Shown here: in pieces, positions 14,492 through 25,389 of the stretch
Numbering within the stretch: the stretch's first letter is position 1
Layout: every line of letters starts with the position of its first letter
Source: Citrus sinensis
Taxonomy: Eukaryota; Streptophyta; Magnoliopsida; Sapindales; Rutaceae
Reading direction: 5' to 3'
NCBI RefSeq assembly: GCF_022201045.2
Contig: NC_068561.1
Location: 21,764,501 to 21,828,500, forward strand
Length of the DNA: 64,000 bases
The notes under the pieces: generated by a model
What the model was told of the DNA's origin: nothing
The model's database searches: none
The model's input: only the letters and a program-made list of their open reading frames with translations
Made by a program: the position numbers and the translations under genes

Positions 14492-16545
14492 ATGGGCAAA
14501 TCAAAATTAGCATTGCATAACCCACCCGGACCGATTAAAGAACCGGGAATGATGAAGATACCTTATGTTGATCACTTCCCTGGGCGTATCACGAGTATGT
14601 GCAAATTAGATGTCGTTGTTAATGCCATCCGGGAAAAATTAACAAGGCAACAGTTGAAGCTATTCAAAGACGATATATTTGGGCATTTCCTACAGTGCCG
14701 GAGCTATCCGTTCAGTGGCGTGATTGTGCACAATATATTGCTTCGGCAAGTGTCACATGGCGATGGAAATGACAAAGATGAGTTATGGTTTCAAGTTGGC
14801 GACCATTTGATACGGCTATCGATTGGAGAGTGGTGCCTAGTAACGGGACTTTGCTATGGCGAAAAAGTATTCCTGACGAAGCATAAAACAAATCATAGGT
14901 TACTTAATAAGTACTTTGGAGGCAGGATTCGCGATATAAATCTTGGCCAGTTCGAGGAAATATTTATGAACTTACGCTTCAAGACTATGAATGACACCGA
15001 TGCGCTAAAAATTGCCATGTTTTACTTTGCTGATAGAGTGCTACACGGAAGAAAGGATCATTGTCAAATCAATTTCAATTTACTTAATGAGGTAGATGAC
15101 ATAAATCATTTTCGAAGTATTCCGTGGGGTCGTTTGTCATGGGAAACAATTTATAAAAGCATTGATAATGTATTGAACGGCAAAGCCAAAAAATTTAAGA
15201 AGGCAAGCGCAGAAAATCCATTGCATAGAATTGAGAAATACAACTTTTACGGCTTTACGTCGGCAGTGCATGTGAGTGAAGAAGTTTTTTTTATAACTTA
15301 GTTTTGTTATAATAAATATTTAATGACACGTTTTTTTACTTCATATCTTTCCTTGTTGAAGGCATGGATTTTTGAAGCGATCGAAGGACTACCATTAGAG
15401 TGGGTAGAGAAAATTAAGAGGAAGGGTGCTCGGATCGTGCGATGGAAGCCTGTGGCTTCTTCAAATATTAACTTCGGCGAAGTGTATTCATACCTGAACG
15501 AGCGTCTTGTAAGTCATTTATATGTATGTCTGTATATAAGTATTACATAATATATGGTTATACTAATTGGAAATTTGGTAATCTTTACGACAGGATGACA
15601 CCATTTTCCAAACCCTGAAACCGGATGCAAAGGAGAGAGCCACAAATTATTGGAAGAGTGTCGAGGATTACGTGTTTAATGGTCAGTACATTACAATACA
15701 CAATAATATTTCTGCTGGCATGGATATTGATATAAATTAACTTGGTATAATCCCTTCACAGCATATTCACACGTATTACCGCTTGATCAGCGAGAAGCAA
15801 CGGCGGTTTCCAAATGCACTACCACAACGCGTCACGCATACAGATACATACTTTTGGGCATGTTTTTAAATTTTATAATCATTAATTATAATTTCGATGT
15901 TTTAAATATCTCGAAATGTTATTAATTTTCTACTCATCGTGTAATAGGTGTTCCTAAAGCAATTATGGAACAATGGTAGTTGTGATGTCAATTCATTACA
16001 ATATGGCAACAACTTGAGCAGCTATATGGATGGGCGGGAAGATCTCATGTCCAAACCGTTTACGGATGTCGATATGGTAAGAATTGTCACTCAATCTTAT
16101 GGTAATTGTGTATAAAATATACTAATTTACCAATTTATTTATGTAGATATTCATCCCTGTGAATTTGGGCGGCGATCATTGGGTACTAGCTCGAGCGGAC
16201 CTTCGCGCGAGGAGGATGCGGATTTACGACTCGTTGGTTACCTTTCGCGAGGACAAAACATATTTGCGTAAATTCAAACCTCTTCAGGTCGTCTTCCCTC
16301 AATGGCTTCAAGATGTTGGATTCTACAACCTTCGATCTGAGCTGCAGAGTGCCGACCCTTGGAAAGTAAGAATCGTTAAGGATGTGCCCCAACAATCACC
16401 TGGAAGTGGTGATTGCGGTGTATTTATGTTGATGTTTACAATGTATTTGATGTTCGGGCTAAAACTTGATTTTGATAGTAGCCACGGGCATTACTTCAGG
16501 AAGAAAATTGCTGTAGATATATTCACGGGCGATATTGCCTTGTAA
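14492..16545 (+). CDS. MULE-borne Ulp1-like cysteine protease (DUF1985 + C48 peptidase), multi-exon
   Basis: Ulp1 proteases remove SUMO from proteins. MULE-borne relatives have unproven substrates. The start MGKSKLALHN follows a likely leader-intron acceptor (ttgtaccag at 14487). Proposed exons are 14492–15271, 15362–15508, 15594–15681, an uncertain exon near 15762–15861, 15948–16076 and 16147–16545. Exon 1 carries a DUF1985-like region (VSHGDGNDKDELWFQVGDHL, LSIGEWCLVTGLCYG). The last exon carries the peptidase triad: His in GGDHWVLARADL, Asp in MRIYDSLVTF, Cys in SGDCGVFMLMF, with an upstream glutamine in VPQQSPG. Anomaly: the most protein-like reading of the fourth exon (YYRLISEKQRRFPNALPQ) does not join its neighbours in frame with GT–AG splicing. 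An alternative acceptor at about 15790 does restore frame but loses that segment. This could mean a 1-base lesion, a noncanonical site, or my misreading. The gene is convergent with the transposase. Confidence 0.85.
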
Positions 16546-16761
16546 GTCGTTGTATTGTATTAAGACTTGATGTATGGATGTAGATTGTTTTTTTAATAGA
16601 TATAAACTTTTGATATATTCATATATTTAGCTATAAGTAATTATTGATCAACTTTAGTACTCATTATGCAAATGAACATAACATAATATACCTCATTACA
16701 TATAATTGTAATATAAATTATAATAAGAGTTCATAATTCATAATTAGTTACAACGACACAG
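16546..16761. other. Short intergenic region between the convergent MULE genes
   Basis: About 216 bp of AT-rich DNA lies between the two stop codons and must hold both 3′ ends. No other feature is seen. Confidence 0.5.
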
Positions 16762-19383
16762 TCAGTTTGGATTTGACACAATGGGATTTTTACATCTCTT
16801 GCGGTTATGACCTGGTTGGTTGCATCGACCACATCTCACAGTTCTTCGGTTAACATCCTCACCGATAGAAGGAATTCTTAACTCTGGACGACGACCAGGT
16901 GGTGGTGCTTCGATCGGTGGGTTAACTCTGATTTCCTGGATTTCTTCTGGAATGTCCCAATCTGTCATGTCCCCAACCGGTTCTACTGGTTCTGCATATG
17001 CCATGACCAATGAATCTTTAGAGTAATAATCAGAGCAAAGACTTATGTAATCCACACGGACGATCAGACAAGCAGCAATTGCATGCGCACAAACAAGCTG
17101 ATCGAGTTGGAATACTCTACAGGAGCAAGTTCTTTCATGAATGTCAACTATCCCTTCCTTCATACCACCACCCAAAACATGAAATCGATGCTGAGACACT
17201 GGCCGAACGGTCATTCTTTCGGCCAAAATTCTCCTTTCGCCGACTATCTCATCTGCCCACGTCGTTAGACGAGTGCTCATCGATTCAGCGACAATTTTCC
17301 TATCATAAAACCATTGCTGTAATGTTTTTCTAAAGTGATCAACAAGATGAGTAATAGGAAATTTTCGCGGTTCCCTCATTAAAGAATTCACGCTTTCTGC
17401 AATGTTGGTGGTAAGTATGCTGTATCTCCTACCTTCAAATTCGGACCTTGCCCAATTACACGTGCCCACATTATTCTCTAAATAATCAGCCGCGGCCGAG
17501 TGGAGCATCCACAACCCTTCAAGTTGTCTTTTAAATTCTTCGTGTCCATATGCCTTTGCTGCATTAATAAAAGCTGGCTCGAATTGATCCCAAATAGCTT
17601 TGGACATCCTGAATTTAGACTTAATGTTGCCTTTGACATGGTAAAAACAAACTCCATGACTAGCAGTGTGAAATGCTTTTAAAACGGCTCGCTTGATGGC
17701 AGTGCATCGATCAGAGATAAATACTAACTCTGGCCTATCGCCAATCACTCCGTGTAACTTCGTCATAAACCATTCCCAAGCATCATTGTTTTCTGAATCC
17801 ATGACCCCAATAGCTAACGGATACAGTTGATTATTACCATCCAAACATGTTGCTACAAACATGCTTCCACGATATAGCCCCTTCAAATGAGTGCCATCTA
17901 CAGCAATCACAGGCCTTATGTACTGTGTGAAGCCCTTAATGGAAGATCCAAGCGCAACAAAGTAGTATAAGAAATTATCATCTCCATCCCGCTGGAGGTG
18001 TGTCACTGTGCCCTCATTCGCTTTGGTCAAAACGTGAGAGTATTTGGGAAGTAAGTTGTATGACTCTGCAGGGTTCCCTCGTACTATTTCAAGACCGACT
18101 TCTTTAGCCCGATATGCTTGCTGATATGTTAACTGGACCTCGTATTCTTGCTGCATGTCTGTTCTAATGTCATTCGGCGTGTATATCCGTTTATCCTGAA
18201 TAAATTTATCCGCAATAAGATGGCCAACAACCCGACTCCTAACTTGGCGGAGGCCACTAGGCAAAACCTCATTAGAGCACGTATGAACATTGTCAACTCT
18301 TCTCACTACCCAAGGAACATTATGCTCATCCGAACCTCTTGTTGCGCGAAGACGCCAATTACATGATTCCGAAGAACAATGAGCCTCAAAGCGTGTCGTT
18401 GTGGACCGTGCAATCTTGAAATCAAATTTTTCCCGCAAGGCCACTTTGCGCAATTCCAGTATTAACTCATTCTTCTCAACGAACAACTTTCCCACACCAA
18501 TGTCGGCAGAATTACAGCTTCTAACTAAGTCTGGAGCAACCAAGTTTGAAGGCAAAACTGGAGCAAGACTCACCAGAGGATCAACTGTTGTCCTCCTCCT
18601 CGAACGGGCCATCGGAGGAATAGGTCGATTCTCTCTATTGTTAACAGGAATATCATACTGATGCTCATCCTCATTATTGATAGGAATATCGGAATGACCA
18701 GTGTCCCTATCATCAACTTCAGTATTGGAGTTCATGCCTTGCACATTATCAGCTTCTGTGTTGTTGGTGTTATAACCAGGATCATCATAACTGCGGAACT
18801 CATTATTTTGAAATGGAGAGTAATGTTGCCCTAACAATGTCCCTAATGGTAACACATTATCTTCAACATCCGCTATCGTAATGCCATTATCATCAATAGT
18901 GTCATTGTTTTCGTTGACTGGTGAGTAATGTTGTTGGAACGACATTTGTTGTGGTAACACCTCTTCCTCAATATCAGGGACAGACTCGTTTGCTCTAAAC
19001 GAACTTTCACTTTCCACAAGTGGCTCAGGATTTTCGGCCGGAACTCGAGGATGTGTGGTGACAAATATAGGGATGCATCCATAATTGACCACATCAGAGG
19101 CCATGTGCAGCACAACATTAACCATTTCATCATTAAATATATCCATAGGTAGTGAACATGCACGATACATTGTGTTACTAGATCTCAAAGTTGTCTTCAT
19201 CGACAAACTATATTCAATAGGATTTATCTGTAAAACTTCATACACCCTTGCCATAAATTGCTCAAACGTACAATCTTTCCGAACTAAAAATGCTGTATTC
19301 TTCGCATTCACGTACTCCGTACGGCCATCTGCTAATGTCTCCCACCAACCGTCATAACATAATTGAAGTACAACGGAATCCAT
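16762..19383 (-). CDS. MuDR-family transposase (MULE transposase)
   Basis: It catalyses cut-and-paste transposition of the surrounding element in the nucleus. I chose the start at 19383 (MDSVVLQLCYDGWWETL, 873 residues) because the upstream bases read tttttttttag|gtttaATG, a likely leader-intron acceptor. The open frame itself extends nine residues further. Order of parts: a PB1-like N-terminal region (1–115); an acidic, Asn-rich linker (120–265); a MuDR DNA-binding zinc module around 300–375 (FEAHCSSESCNW … HTCS); the MULE DDE domain from about 495 with Asp 496 in VIAVDGTHLKG, Asp 558 in VFISDR, the CFYHVKGN motif, and a candidate Glu 663 in TTNIAESVNSLM; a SWIM zinc finger (CSC … CAH, about 753–767); and a C-terminal CCHC knuckle (CGRCNQPGHNRKRC, 851–864). 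There is no internal stop or frameshift. Confidence 0.96.
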   Translation of the reverse strand: MDSVVLQLCYDGWWETLADGRTEYVNAKNTAFLVRKDCTFEQFMARVYEVLQINPIEYSLSMKTTLRSSNTMYRACSLPMDIFNDEMVNVVLHMASDVVNYGCIPIFVTTHPRVPAENPEPLVESESSFRANESVPDIEEEVLPQQMSFQQHYSPVNENNDTIDDNGITIADVEDNVLPLGTLLGQHYSPFQNNEFRSYDDPGYNTNNTEADNVQGMNSNTEVDDRDTGHSDIPINNEDEHQYDIPVNNRENRPIPPMARSRRRTTVDPLVSLAPVLPSNLVAPDLVRSCNSADIGVGKLFVEKNELILELRKVALREKFDFKIARSTTTRFEAHCSSESCNWRLRATRGSDEHNVPWVVRRVDNVHTCSNEVLPSGLRQVRSRVVGHLIADKFIQDKRIYTPNDIRTDMQQEYEVQLTYQQAYRAKEVGLEIVRGNPAESYNLLPKYSHVLTKANEGTVTHLQRDGDDNFLYYFVALGSSIKGFTQYIRPVIAVDGTHLKGLYRGSMFVATCLDGNNQLYPLAIGVMDSENNDAWEWFMTKLHGVIGDRPELVFISDRCTAIKRAVLKAFHTASHGVCFYHVKGNIKSKFRMSKAIWDQFEPAFINAAKAYGHEEFKRQLEGLWMLHSAAADYLENNVGTCNWARSEFEGRRYSILTTNIAESVNSLMREPRKFPITHLVDHFRKTLQQWFYDRKIVAESMSTRLTTWADEIVGERRILAERMTVRPVSQHRFHVLGGGMKEGIVDIHERTCSCRVFQLDQLVCAHAIAACLIVRVDYISLCSDYYSKDSLVMAYAEPVEPVGDMTDWDIPEEIQEIRVNPPIEAPPPGRRPELRIPSIGEDVNRRTVRCGRCNQPGHNRKRCKNPIVSNPN

Positions 19384-19599
19384 TAAACCTAAAAAAAAAG
19401 GAGAGAGCAAACGAGATAAGATTTCACGCTACAAAACCTAGTAAAAATGAATATGCATTACATTTATGTGGATGATATGAAGTATACAATTTTTGATTTA
19501 CTTCGTCTCATCGTAAGCTTCGAAATGATATATTATACGCCTAAAACGGACACATGTAGCCGAAGTTATTACTTTCGGAAAATAACTTAAATTTAGTGA

Positions 19600-20000
19600 G
19601 ACAGGCAGTGGGACAGGTGCCTGTCTCACATAAAACCAGCAAATTTATGTGAGACAGGCGCCTGTCCCACTTGCCTGTCTCACATAAAACCAGTGGTAAC
19701 AAGTGAGACAGGCGCCTCTCCCACTTGCCTGTCTCACATAAAACCAGTGGTAACAAGTGAGACAGGCGCCTGTCTCACTTGCCTGTCTCACATAAAACCA
19801 GTGGTAACAAGTGAGACAGGCGCCTGTCTCACTTGCCTGTCTCACATAAAACCAGTGGTAACAAGTGAGACAGGCGCCTGTCTCACACGCCTATCCCACT
19901 TGCCTGTCGCACATATTTTGGTGAGACAGGCAAGTGAGACAGGTGCCTGTCTCACATAAAACCAGTAGATTTATGTGAGACAGGTGCCTGTCTCACTTGT
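19600..20000. repeat. 54-bp tandem palindromic array in the right arm of the MULE
   Basis: The marker cacataaaaccag begins at 19627, 19681, 19735, 19789 and 19843, an exact 54-bp period, with a further copy at 19953. Each full unit holds a perfect 22-bp palindrome centred on gagacaggcgcctgtctc, plus an extra cctgtctcac half-site. It lies upstream of the transposase start, between a likely leader-intron donor (minus-strand aag|gttagt near 20204) and the acceptor at about 19389. Confidence 0.95.
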
Positions 20001-20387
20001 TCTGGGCTTCTGTTTCACTCGATTTTTCAGGAGTTTCAATGATTGATTTTCATTTCTCAACTCAAACTAACTACTTTAACAAGTCACATTGTTTTGTTAA
20101 TGAAAAATAACAACATTTGCAATAAAAACTCACATCAATTTCGAACTCAAATGATAAAATCAATAGATTAAAAGTTTAGGTTATGGTAAGAGTATAAACT
20201 AACCTTAAGAAGCTTTCCAATTGATAATTATATCTTCAATTATGTAATACTTGTTTGATGAAATTTGCTAATTTATTGAGAGTAATGGAGTTTGTTGAGT
20301 GATGAAATTTGTTAAGTTGAAAAGGAAAAAATGGTGGAAGTGCTGGAATTAATAAGGGAAAGTGGCATGCCTTTGTAAATTTGATGA

Positions 20388-20505
20388 AAATGATGAGGGT
20401 AATGTAGTCCAAAAATAGGGTGTTTGGCTAGTTATGATAGAAAAAAGTTTGAAGGGTTAAAGTTGAAAAATGACTAATTTTTTTGGCTATTTTTGTAAAT
20501 TTCCC
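20388..20505 (-). repeat. Right terminal inverted repeat of the MULE
   Basis: About 118 bp form the inverted partner of 12685–12803 and end ttttgtaaatttccc. It shares the gggttaaagttgaaaaatg block and the gggtaat…tcc block with the left end. Confidence 0.9.
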
Positions 20506-20514
20506 AACAGTCTG
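20506..20514. repeat. Right 9-bp target site duplication of the MULE
   Basis: aacagtctg is identical to 12676–12684. Confidence 0.93.
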
Positions 20515-21443
20515 TTCTCAAAGAAATCAATCCTAGATTTTGATTCTTGGAAATTCCATAGGCTGAAATGATGGCCATTGTACGTATCTTGCATAAAGTG
20601 GAACTGAACATAAAAAATTCCACTACAGTGAGTTGATCGACCTCCAGCCCATGTCACCACGGGCTCGCTTTGTAACTAAAACGTCTCTATCTTTCGCCCA
20701 TTACTCTGGATCTTGCTGCAGTGACCCAGCTTGTGCAAACGAAATGTAATTTTATTTTCTCAAATCATGCCTGCGCACTGCATACAATCCGCACATTTAC
20801 TCACATTATAATATAATATGATCGAGGTACATTTGGAAGTTTAAATTCATACAATTATAGCATAGTTCGAGAGGAATCTATCAAACATGGCTCAAAAAAA
20901 TTGGTTTACGCACTGAGTATCTGGATGAGCTAAAGATTAGACAAGATAATTTTGGTGCTACCTACAGAAGTTGTCTCACACAGACAAAACTGAGAGAAAT
21001 GGAACTTAAATCTGAAACTGATCACATTTCTCATCTTTATTGCCTCTCAAACAAATTGCCAATCATAAGAAAACAGGCCAAAGAAAGATCATGAAGAAGA
21101 AAATCTACAATTCTCATTCTAAACCATACAAGTCCAAAGTGTTGTATATCTACTTGGGTACGAACCCACAGCTGCCCTCCCTTTGTTCTTATTTTAATGC
21201 ATTCCAACATTTTCTCTCGTTACTTCCTTCATTTCTTCCATATTCACAGGGTAACTGTTTATTTTTTGGAGTCATTCACTCAGAATCTTTTATGCTTAAC
21301 CTAAAAAAAATGACATTCTTATCTTTTTGTACAAGCTAAAGGTGCAAAAAAAGACCGTCGCGTATTGTGCTGCTGAAGGAGAGAATGACCTCATAGAGTG
21401 ACAGATAGCCAACAGACTTGACACCATCACTGCAGAAATTGTT
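20515..21443. other. Spacer and 3′ UTR of the CSLA gene
   Basis: The last ~400 bases probably contain the 3′ UTR of the minus-strand CSLA gene. No conserved protein is visible, and I could not trace the LINE remnant here with confidence. Confidence 0.45.
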
Positions 21444-24400
21444 CTAAGTGTGTGGGACATAGATACCAACATAACCAAATCCCATGACGAAGAATGCTAA
21501 GGCTTGCACAAAAAGGTAAATGAAGTAGTGGTTGTTCCCAAATAAAACATCATAGCACCCGCAGGAGAAGAGGAATGCTCCAACTCCAAGTTCTAACAGG
21601 TAAATTCTGTCAGAGATCACAAAGGAGAAGGTTAGACAAGGTTGTGTTAAGTAAATTGCGGCAGCTGGCTTGTGGCTTAATTGCTTAGGGAACAAAGGTA
21701 GAAACAAAATTATATACCTGTCTCCGAAAAAGAACCTACGTATCCTGGGTGCTTTTGCGGCTGCCTTAGCCTTAAGAGCGCCTCCAAGTTTCTCTGTCAC
21801 AATCCATTCATTTACTCTAACACCCTCTAGCAGGCCAATAAAGGTGGCCATTGTCCGGTGCAGCGACATGACATTTTCAAAAAGGATCCAGAAAACCAAC
21901 AGATGGATAGATCTGTAAGAAAAATGACAAATTGTGGGTTATAAGAAAGGTGAATAAGCTTGAGCAGTTCATAAGAACAGATACTAAATGAACAAATGAT
22001 AAAATCATACAAATGCAGACCTTGGGGTTCCAACGGCATTGAGCATGGTAATGACAGTAGGTATATAAACAGCAGCCCACTTGGGAACCTGAACTTCAGG
22101 AATGACAACAGTTGCGGGCAACACAACACAATATAACACAAATGTAATAATGTGTGCTATAATCTTCCTGACAAAGAAGAAGCTATAGATTACATGTACT
22201 TTCTTCCACAACGACACTTTCTGCATAAACATATCAAAACACTAGATGTGAGATGACTTCATTTTTTTCATTAAATTAAATTATTTAGAAATAAAAATAT
22301 CCGCTATGCCAACACATGCAAACAAACCAACCTTGTTTCTTACAATCTCCATCACCATTTTCCTGAAGAGATTGGCAGGACCACAAGACCAGCGGTGCTG
22401 CTGATAGCGATAGGCCTTGAAAGTACTTGGCAGTTCATTTTTCACCTACAATTAAGATCAAATTAAATAACTTGCGTTAAGTGTACAGATAAACAGAAAC
22501 GCCAACCAAATTAAAATGGATTAAGCAATCATTTGTTTTCATCGTATGCTTTTCTAGTAGGCTTACTGGCTAGCGTGTTCAGTTTGATGCGACCATCGCA
22601 AATTGAACAATTATGGTGCAGCTAAAAATTAAGCAATTAATCGTTCTGTTAATTTAGTTTTTTTAACAAATGAATGAAGATATGTAATTATATTTGAAAA
22701 GAAAAGGAGGATGAAATAATTATGATACCTTAACGGTACCAAGATATAAGAACTTCCAGCCTTTAAGACTAGCTCGGACAGCCAAATCCATATCTTCCAC
22801 TGTGGTCCTATCTTTCCATCCTCCTGCCTCATTCAGAGCTGCAATCCTCCATACACCTGCCGTCCCTGTATCATCATTATAATTTACAAAACACTTGTTA
22901 CAAAATAAAAATAAAAATAAAAATAAAAATATTATTATTATTATTTTTAAAACGTAAGTGGATGGCAAAACGCATATTTATTTTTTAATCTCTTACTTTC
23001 CCTGAGATTTGAATTAAGTGATCGGTCAAATAAAATTGCTTAGAAATCACTTATACATTGTAAAATTTTATGAAATTAAATAATTATAATAAGGTTATGG
23101 CTACTTTGGAGTGCTCTAAGGTAAAGCACGAATCATAACAAAACACGTAAAATGATAAATATTAAAAAATTTATTATAACTTTAACCGTCTGTTTATAAA
23201 AAGATGTTTTACCTTAGAGCAGTTCAAAAATAGCCGAACCCTAATAATAATATTGTGCATGTACATACCGTTGAAGCCGAAGAAGGCATAGGTCGAAGAA
23301 CCAACTTCTTGCTCAACTGTAAAATGGTAATCTAATGACATTTCTTGTAATCTTGTCATCAAGCACTCATCAGCATTCACTGCAAAACAGCCAAACAAAA
23401 CAAAACAAAACCCACTGCCATGTCACTACCTTAGCTGGCATTGATTTTCGCTTTTTCTTTTTTTGAAAAAAAAAAAGATAATAAAGAAGAATTAAATAAG
23501 CGTCGGTAAGTAGTGACTAGTGAATGGACAATAAGACACTAGACTAAAGACAATGGCCGGGGCACCAGGTCCACCATTAAGATTTCACATGCAGCTGCCG
23601 GGGAATATCAAAAGAAAAGGTTAAAGGAGGCATTTGCATTGCACCCCGCAAAATTATTCAACCATGTCATGCCCTTATGTCCTTTTCTTTAATCCAAACA
23701 TACCCTTATGCTTTGTTATTAACCATTTATAGAATGAAAATACTGATCAGACCCACCAAGCCCAAAACTCTACACTTTATTAACTGAGTAAATTCTACAA
23801 CTCTTGCAGCTTTTTCACCAAAAAAGTGTCATAGCATTTGCTACCGTATTAATGATTTACCTATAGTTTACAGATCATGTTTATTAATTAAATTTATTCC
23901 GCGGTGATTAGATTCAACATGATTGAAAGTGTCACAACTTCATTTCTTATTGAATGAACTATTTTTAGAAGTTTGATACTAGTAGAAATCTGAAATTGGA
24001 TTCTAAAATTCTAGTAACTTGAACCCTAAAGCCATTGCCGCGTAAAAATTGCCATTTCATGTGCACATTTTGAGTACTTCAAAAAACGTGACAGAGCAAA
24101 AGTTTGATTGAACAAAAAGAACAAAACGACACCTGAACATGACGTTTTCAGCCTTTTATAAAACGATATCTGTCATTCACCCCGGTTGGGTCTCGGCCTA
24201 GCTATGGGTCCCATAAGATAAAAGAATCAATAAACAAATGCAAACGTGTCAAAACAATGGAGCCAGAGATGAAACCTCAGCCCAGCCCTCAATTTGACCC
24301 ACCGACAGTTTTTGGAAAGTGCTCCTTTTTATTACACAAACCTAACCCTCCGAAGTGCCACCCCCACCAAGGAACCAACAGAAAAACAAAACTAGAGAGT

Positions 24401-25389
24401 TAAAAAGACTTGTTGACACAACAGAAATGTCTAAATTAAGGTTCGTGTAAAAAAACATACAACTAAAACAGAATCTAAATTTACCGAATTCCCAGCGAGC
24501 CTGAACGAGAGCTAATTGAGGATTGTGAACCAGAAAAGGGATGGTGCGTGTGAGAAAATCAGATTCGGGCTGGAAATCAGCGTCAAAAATGACAACAAAA
24601 TCGCAGCTTTTAACGTAGCCCCGTTTCATGCCTTCTCTGAGAGCCCCTGCTTTGTACCCTTTTCTGTTGTCTCTTACTTCATACTTTATGTTGATCCCTT
24701 TGCTTGCCCATCTTTGGCACTCTAGCTCCACCATATCCTGCAATGCAAATTATATCTTAATTCCACGCAAATCAGATAAATATTTTCATTTGGGTAATTT
24801 TAATTATTGTTTAATTAATTTACTGTAATTTTGTAACACCTTGATTGTTAGGTCAGTTGAATCGTCAAGGACTTGAATGATGAGCCTATCCGACGGCCAT
24901 GAGAGCCCGCATGCAGCTCCTATTGAGAGCTGGTAAACCTGCAACAATTTTATTTTAAAATGCGTGTAACCAGTAAACAGCACGAACTTACTCAAAAGAC
25001 ACAAAAAGACATAAATGAAGAACCAAAAAGAGTTAAACAGAGGGAAAGAAGAAAAGGACCTCTCTTTCGTTGAACATTGGGATTTGAACCAGAACCATGG
25101 GGTAAGACGAGTTACCCAACTCAATGTCTTCCTTCATTGGCTCAAATTTGTATCTTGTTTCAGGACTGCGCCCTGAGAGCTTGAGCAACAAAATGACAAT
25201 GCTCATATAAACTCTCTCGATTAATAGCATTAGAGACATGATCAAACAAAGAAAAACTGCGATATTTAGGAATGGGACAATCAATGGCGCTTTGATCCAA
25301 CCCCAGAGTAATGAAAGTTGCGCTGCTATGTCATCTGTTCCTCGTAAAGCTGAATTGGGTAGCACAGTTGCTGCGGCTAGCTGACCCAT
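21444..25389 (-). CDS. CSLA: Cellulose synthase-like A, glucomannan 4-β-mannosyltransferase
   Basis: This Golgi membrane GT2 enzyme polymerises GDP-mannose (and GDP-glucose) into the mannan backbone of the cell wall. Nine exons join in phase to 533 residues, the usual CSLA length: 25060–25389, 24840–24938, 24485–24737, 23269–23379, 22729–22865, 22332–22445, 22021–22220, 21718–21912 and 21444–21606. Exon 1 has an N-terminal membrane span ([20 protein letters not shown]) and [10 protein letters not shown]. The catalytic parts are VLDDSTD, the DxD in [17 protein letters not shown] and the processive-GT motif QQHRW in exon 6. Several hydrophobic spans follow (exons 7–9), ending [11 protein letters not shown]. 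The best match from memory is the CSLA9/CSLA2 group, but the exact orthologue is not certain. No lesion was seen. Confidence 0.95.

Larger units (their letters stand above)
12685..20505. mobile_element. Complete Mutator-like element (MULE) with transposase and Ulp1-like protease genes, 7821 bp
   Basis: The element starts gggaaatttacaaaa and ends with its inverted copy ttttgtaaatttccc. It is flanked by perfect 9-bp duplications (aacagtctg). Inside are two convergent genes, a Ulp1-like C48 protease (+, 14492–16545) and a MuDR transposase (−, 16762–19383), separated by about 216 bp. Each gene is preceded by a palindromic repeat array (13200–14412 and 19600–20000). MULEs that carry a Ulp1-like gene are known in plants (the Arabidopsis KAONASHI group and a melon relative), so the gene pairing has precedent. 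The elaborate palindromic arrays are what stand out here. The transposase frame is uninterrupted, so the element may be autonomous or only recently silenced. The TIRs have diverged, which argues against a very young copy. Confidence 0.95.

Noticed and set aside
12928-14520. Overlapping Arg/Ala-rich open frames of 215–459 codons on both strands
   Set aside because: They arise because the palindromic array lacks TA dinucleotides and so lacks most stop codons. The peptides are the same short repeat read in several frames, with no independent support for coding.
19541-19959. Repetitive open frames on both strands (TGACLTC-type repeats)
   Set aside because: They are direct translations of the 54-bp tandem array, and the same palindrome is read from both strands.
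13200-20000. CRISPR array
   Set aside because: The repeats are palindromic and closely packed, spacers are themselves repetitive, no cas gene is present and the genome is a plant's.
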